From NCBI GenBank assembly GCA_023515795.1, contig JALGPX010000031.1, positions 23,291 through 87,290 on the forward strand: a stretch of 64,000 bases of DNA. Direction: 5' to 3'. Positions 63,765 through 64,000 of this stretch are shown here, piece after piece. Each line of letters begins with the position of its first letter. The first letter of the stretch is position 1. The notes beneath the pieces are model-generated. The model had not been told where the DNA came from. It made no database searches and saw only the letters and a program-made list of their open reading frames with translations. The translations under genes and the position numbers were made by a program. Origin of the DNA: Amoeboaphelidium occidentale. Lineage: Eukaryota; Aphelidiomycota; Aphelidea.

Positions 63765-64000
63765 TCAGAATCTCTGTAGCAGAAAATCAGAAATTCAGCA
63801 GGACAGTTTCACTAAATATCACCGCGCGCCATGGCGTTAATGTTCAATTAGAAGGCTGATACCCAAACAGTTCAAAGGTCTTATGAACTATCTGATGACT
63901 TTTTACGGTAATGCTTTGTCCCTTTACGTTTATCAATGATCATTCGAAACCAAAGTTTGGCATGGTGGTTAGTAATTCAAATAATTCTTATATCTCTACA
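63765..64000. other. Right-edge intergenic sequence
   Basis: 236 bp upstream of PurF on its strand. I see no gene, repeat or RNA here; a promoter of PurF must lie in it. Confidence 0.4.

Noticed and set aside
1-64000. Transposons, virus-like elements, tRNA or rRNA genes
   Set aside because: No transposase, reverse transcriptase, capsid-like frames, terminal repeats, cloverleaf or rRNA core sequence was noticed on reading both strands.

Overview
The window is a gene-dense stretch of a nuclear eukaryotic genome that looks fungal or close to fungi. Evidence for this is a Tps2/Tps3/Tsl1-type trehalose synthase, an Nhp10-like HMG protein, Tel1, an Eaf3/MRG15 chromodomain protein, a PAK kinase with CRIB domain, mitoferrin and an Icp55-type peptidase. 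The genes are split by very short introns. Those I could place by joining conserved protein sequence are mostly 32-65 nt, with GTA/GTT donors and acceptors that often read AAG. The presence of TSC2, a TDP2-like enzyme and several lineage-specific secreted families suggests an early-diverging, possibly parasitic fungus, but this placement is inference. I saw no tRNA, rRNA, CRISPR array, transposon or virus-like element.

Layout. 0.1-9.5 kb: ribosomal protein uS11, a type II membrane PC-esterase (-), mitoferrin, and a BIG/Sec7 Arf exchange factor with one in-frame stop. 9.5-12.9 kb: four predicted secreted or membrane proteins without known relatives, two of them tandem paralogues. 12.9-34.6 kb: a helical-repeat protein (-), PAK, Tel1/ATM (-), TSC2 and an abutting membrane beta-propeller-like protein, a small acidic protein, a tiny membrane ORF (-), a CaMKK/Sak1-like kinase (-) and a seven-exon acyl-CoA carboxylase beta subunit. 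34.7-40.1 kb: a kinesin-like protein with no P-loop, MTA phosphorylase (-) and several small, poorly defined genes. 40.3-48.4 kb: three paralogous secreted helical proteins interrupted by a secreted F-box-like/leucine-rich protein (-). 48.5-52.6 kb: a TDP2-like phosphodiesterase and two secreted paralogues of a putative Cys-His hydrolase, one on each side of BCKDH kinase. 52.7-64 kb: Eaf3/MRG15 (-), an ATP-grasp ligase, an Nhp10-like HMG protein (-), a metallophosphoesterase (-), an Icp55-like peptidase, a trehalose synthase with a degenerate phosphatase domain, and PurF (-).

Two themes stand out. First, four N-runs or single Ns are each flanked by near-identical direct copies of 120-527 bp. 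These look like two haplotypes joined end to end, not biology, and they break or lengthen three genes on paper. Second, roughly 10 predicted secreted or membrane proteins form small clusters between housekeeping genes: an effector-like or surface protein repertoire with tandem expansion, and the best candidate here for undescribed biology. Nutrient-signalling genes (TSC2, a Snf1/AMPK-activating-type kinase, PAK) also sit within 17 kb, though that proximity may be chance.
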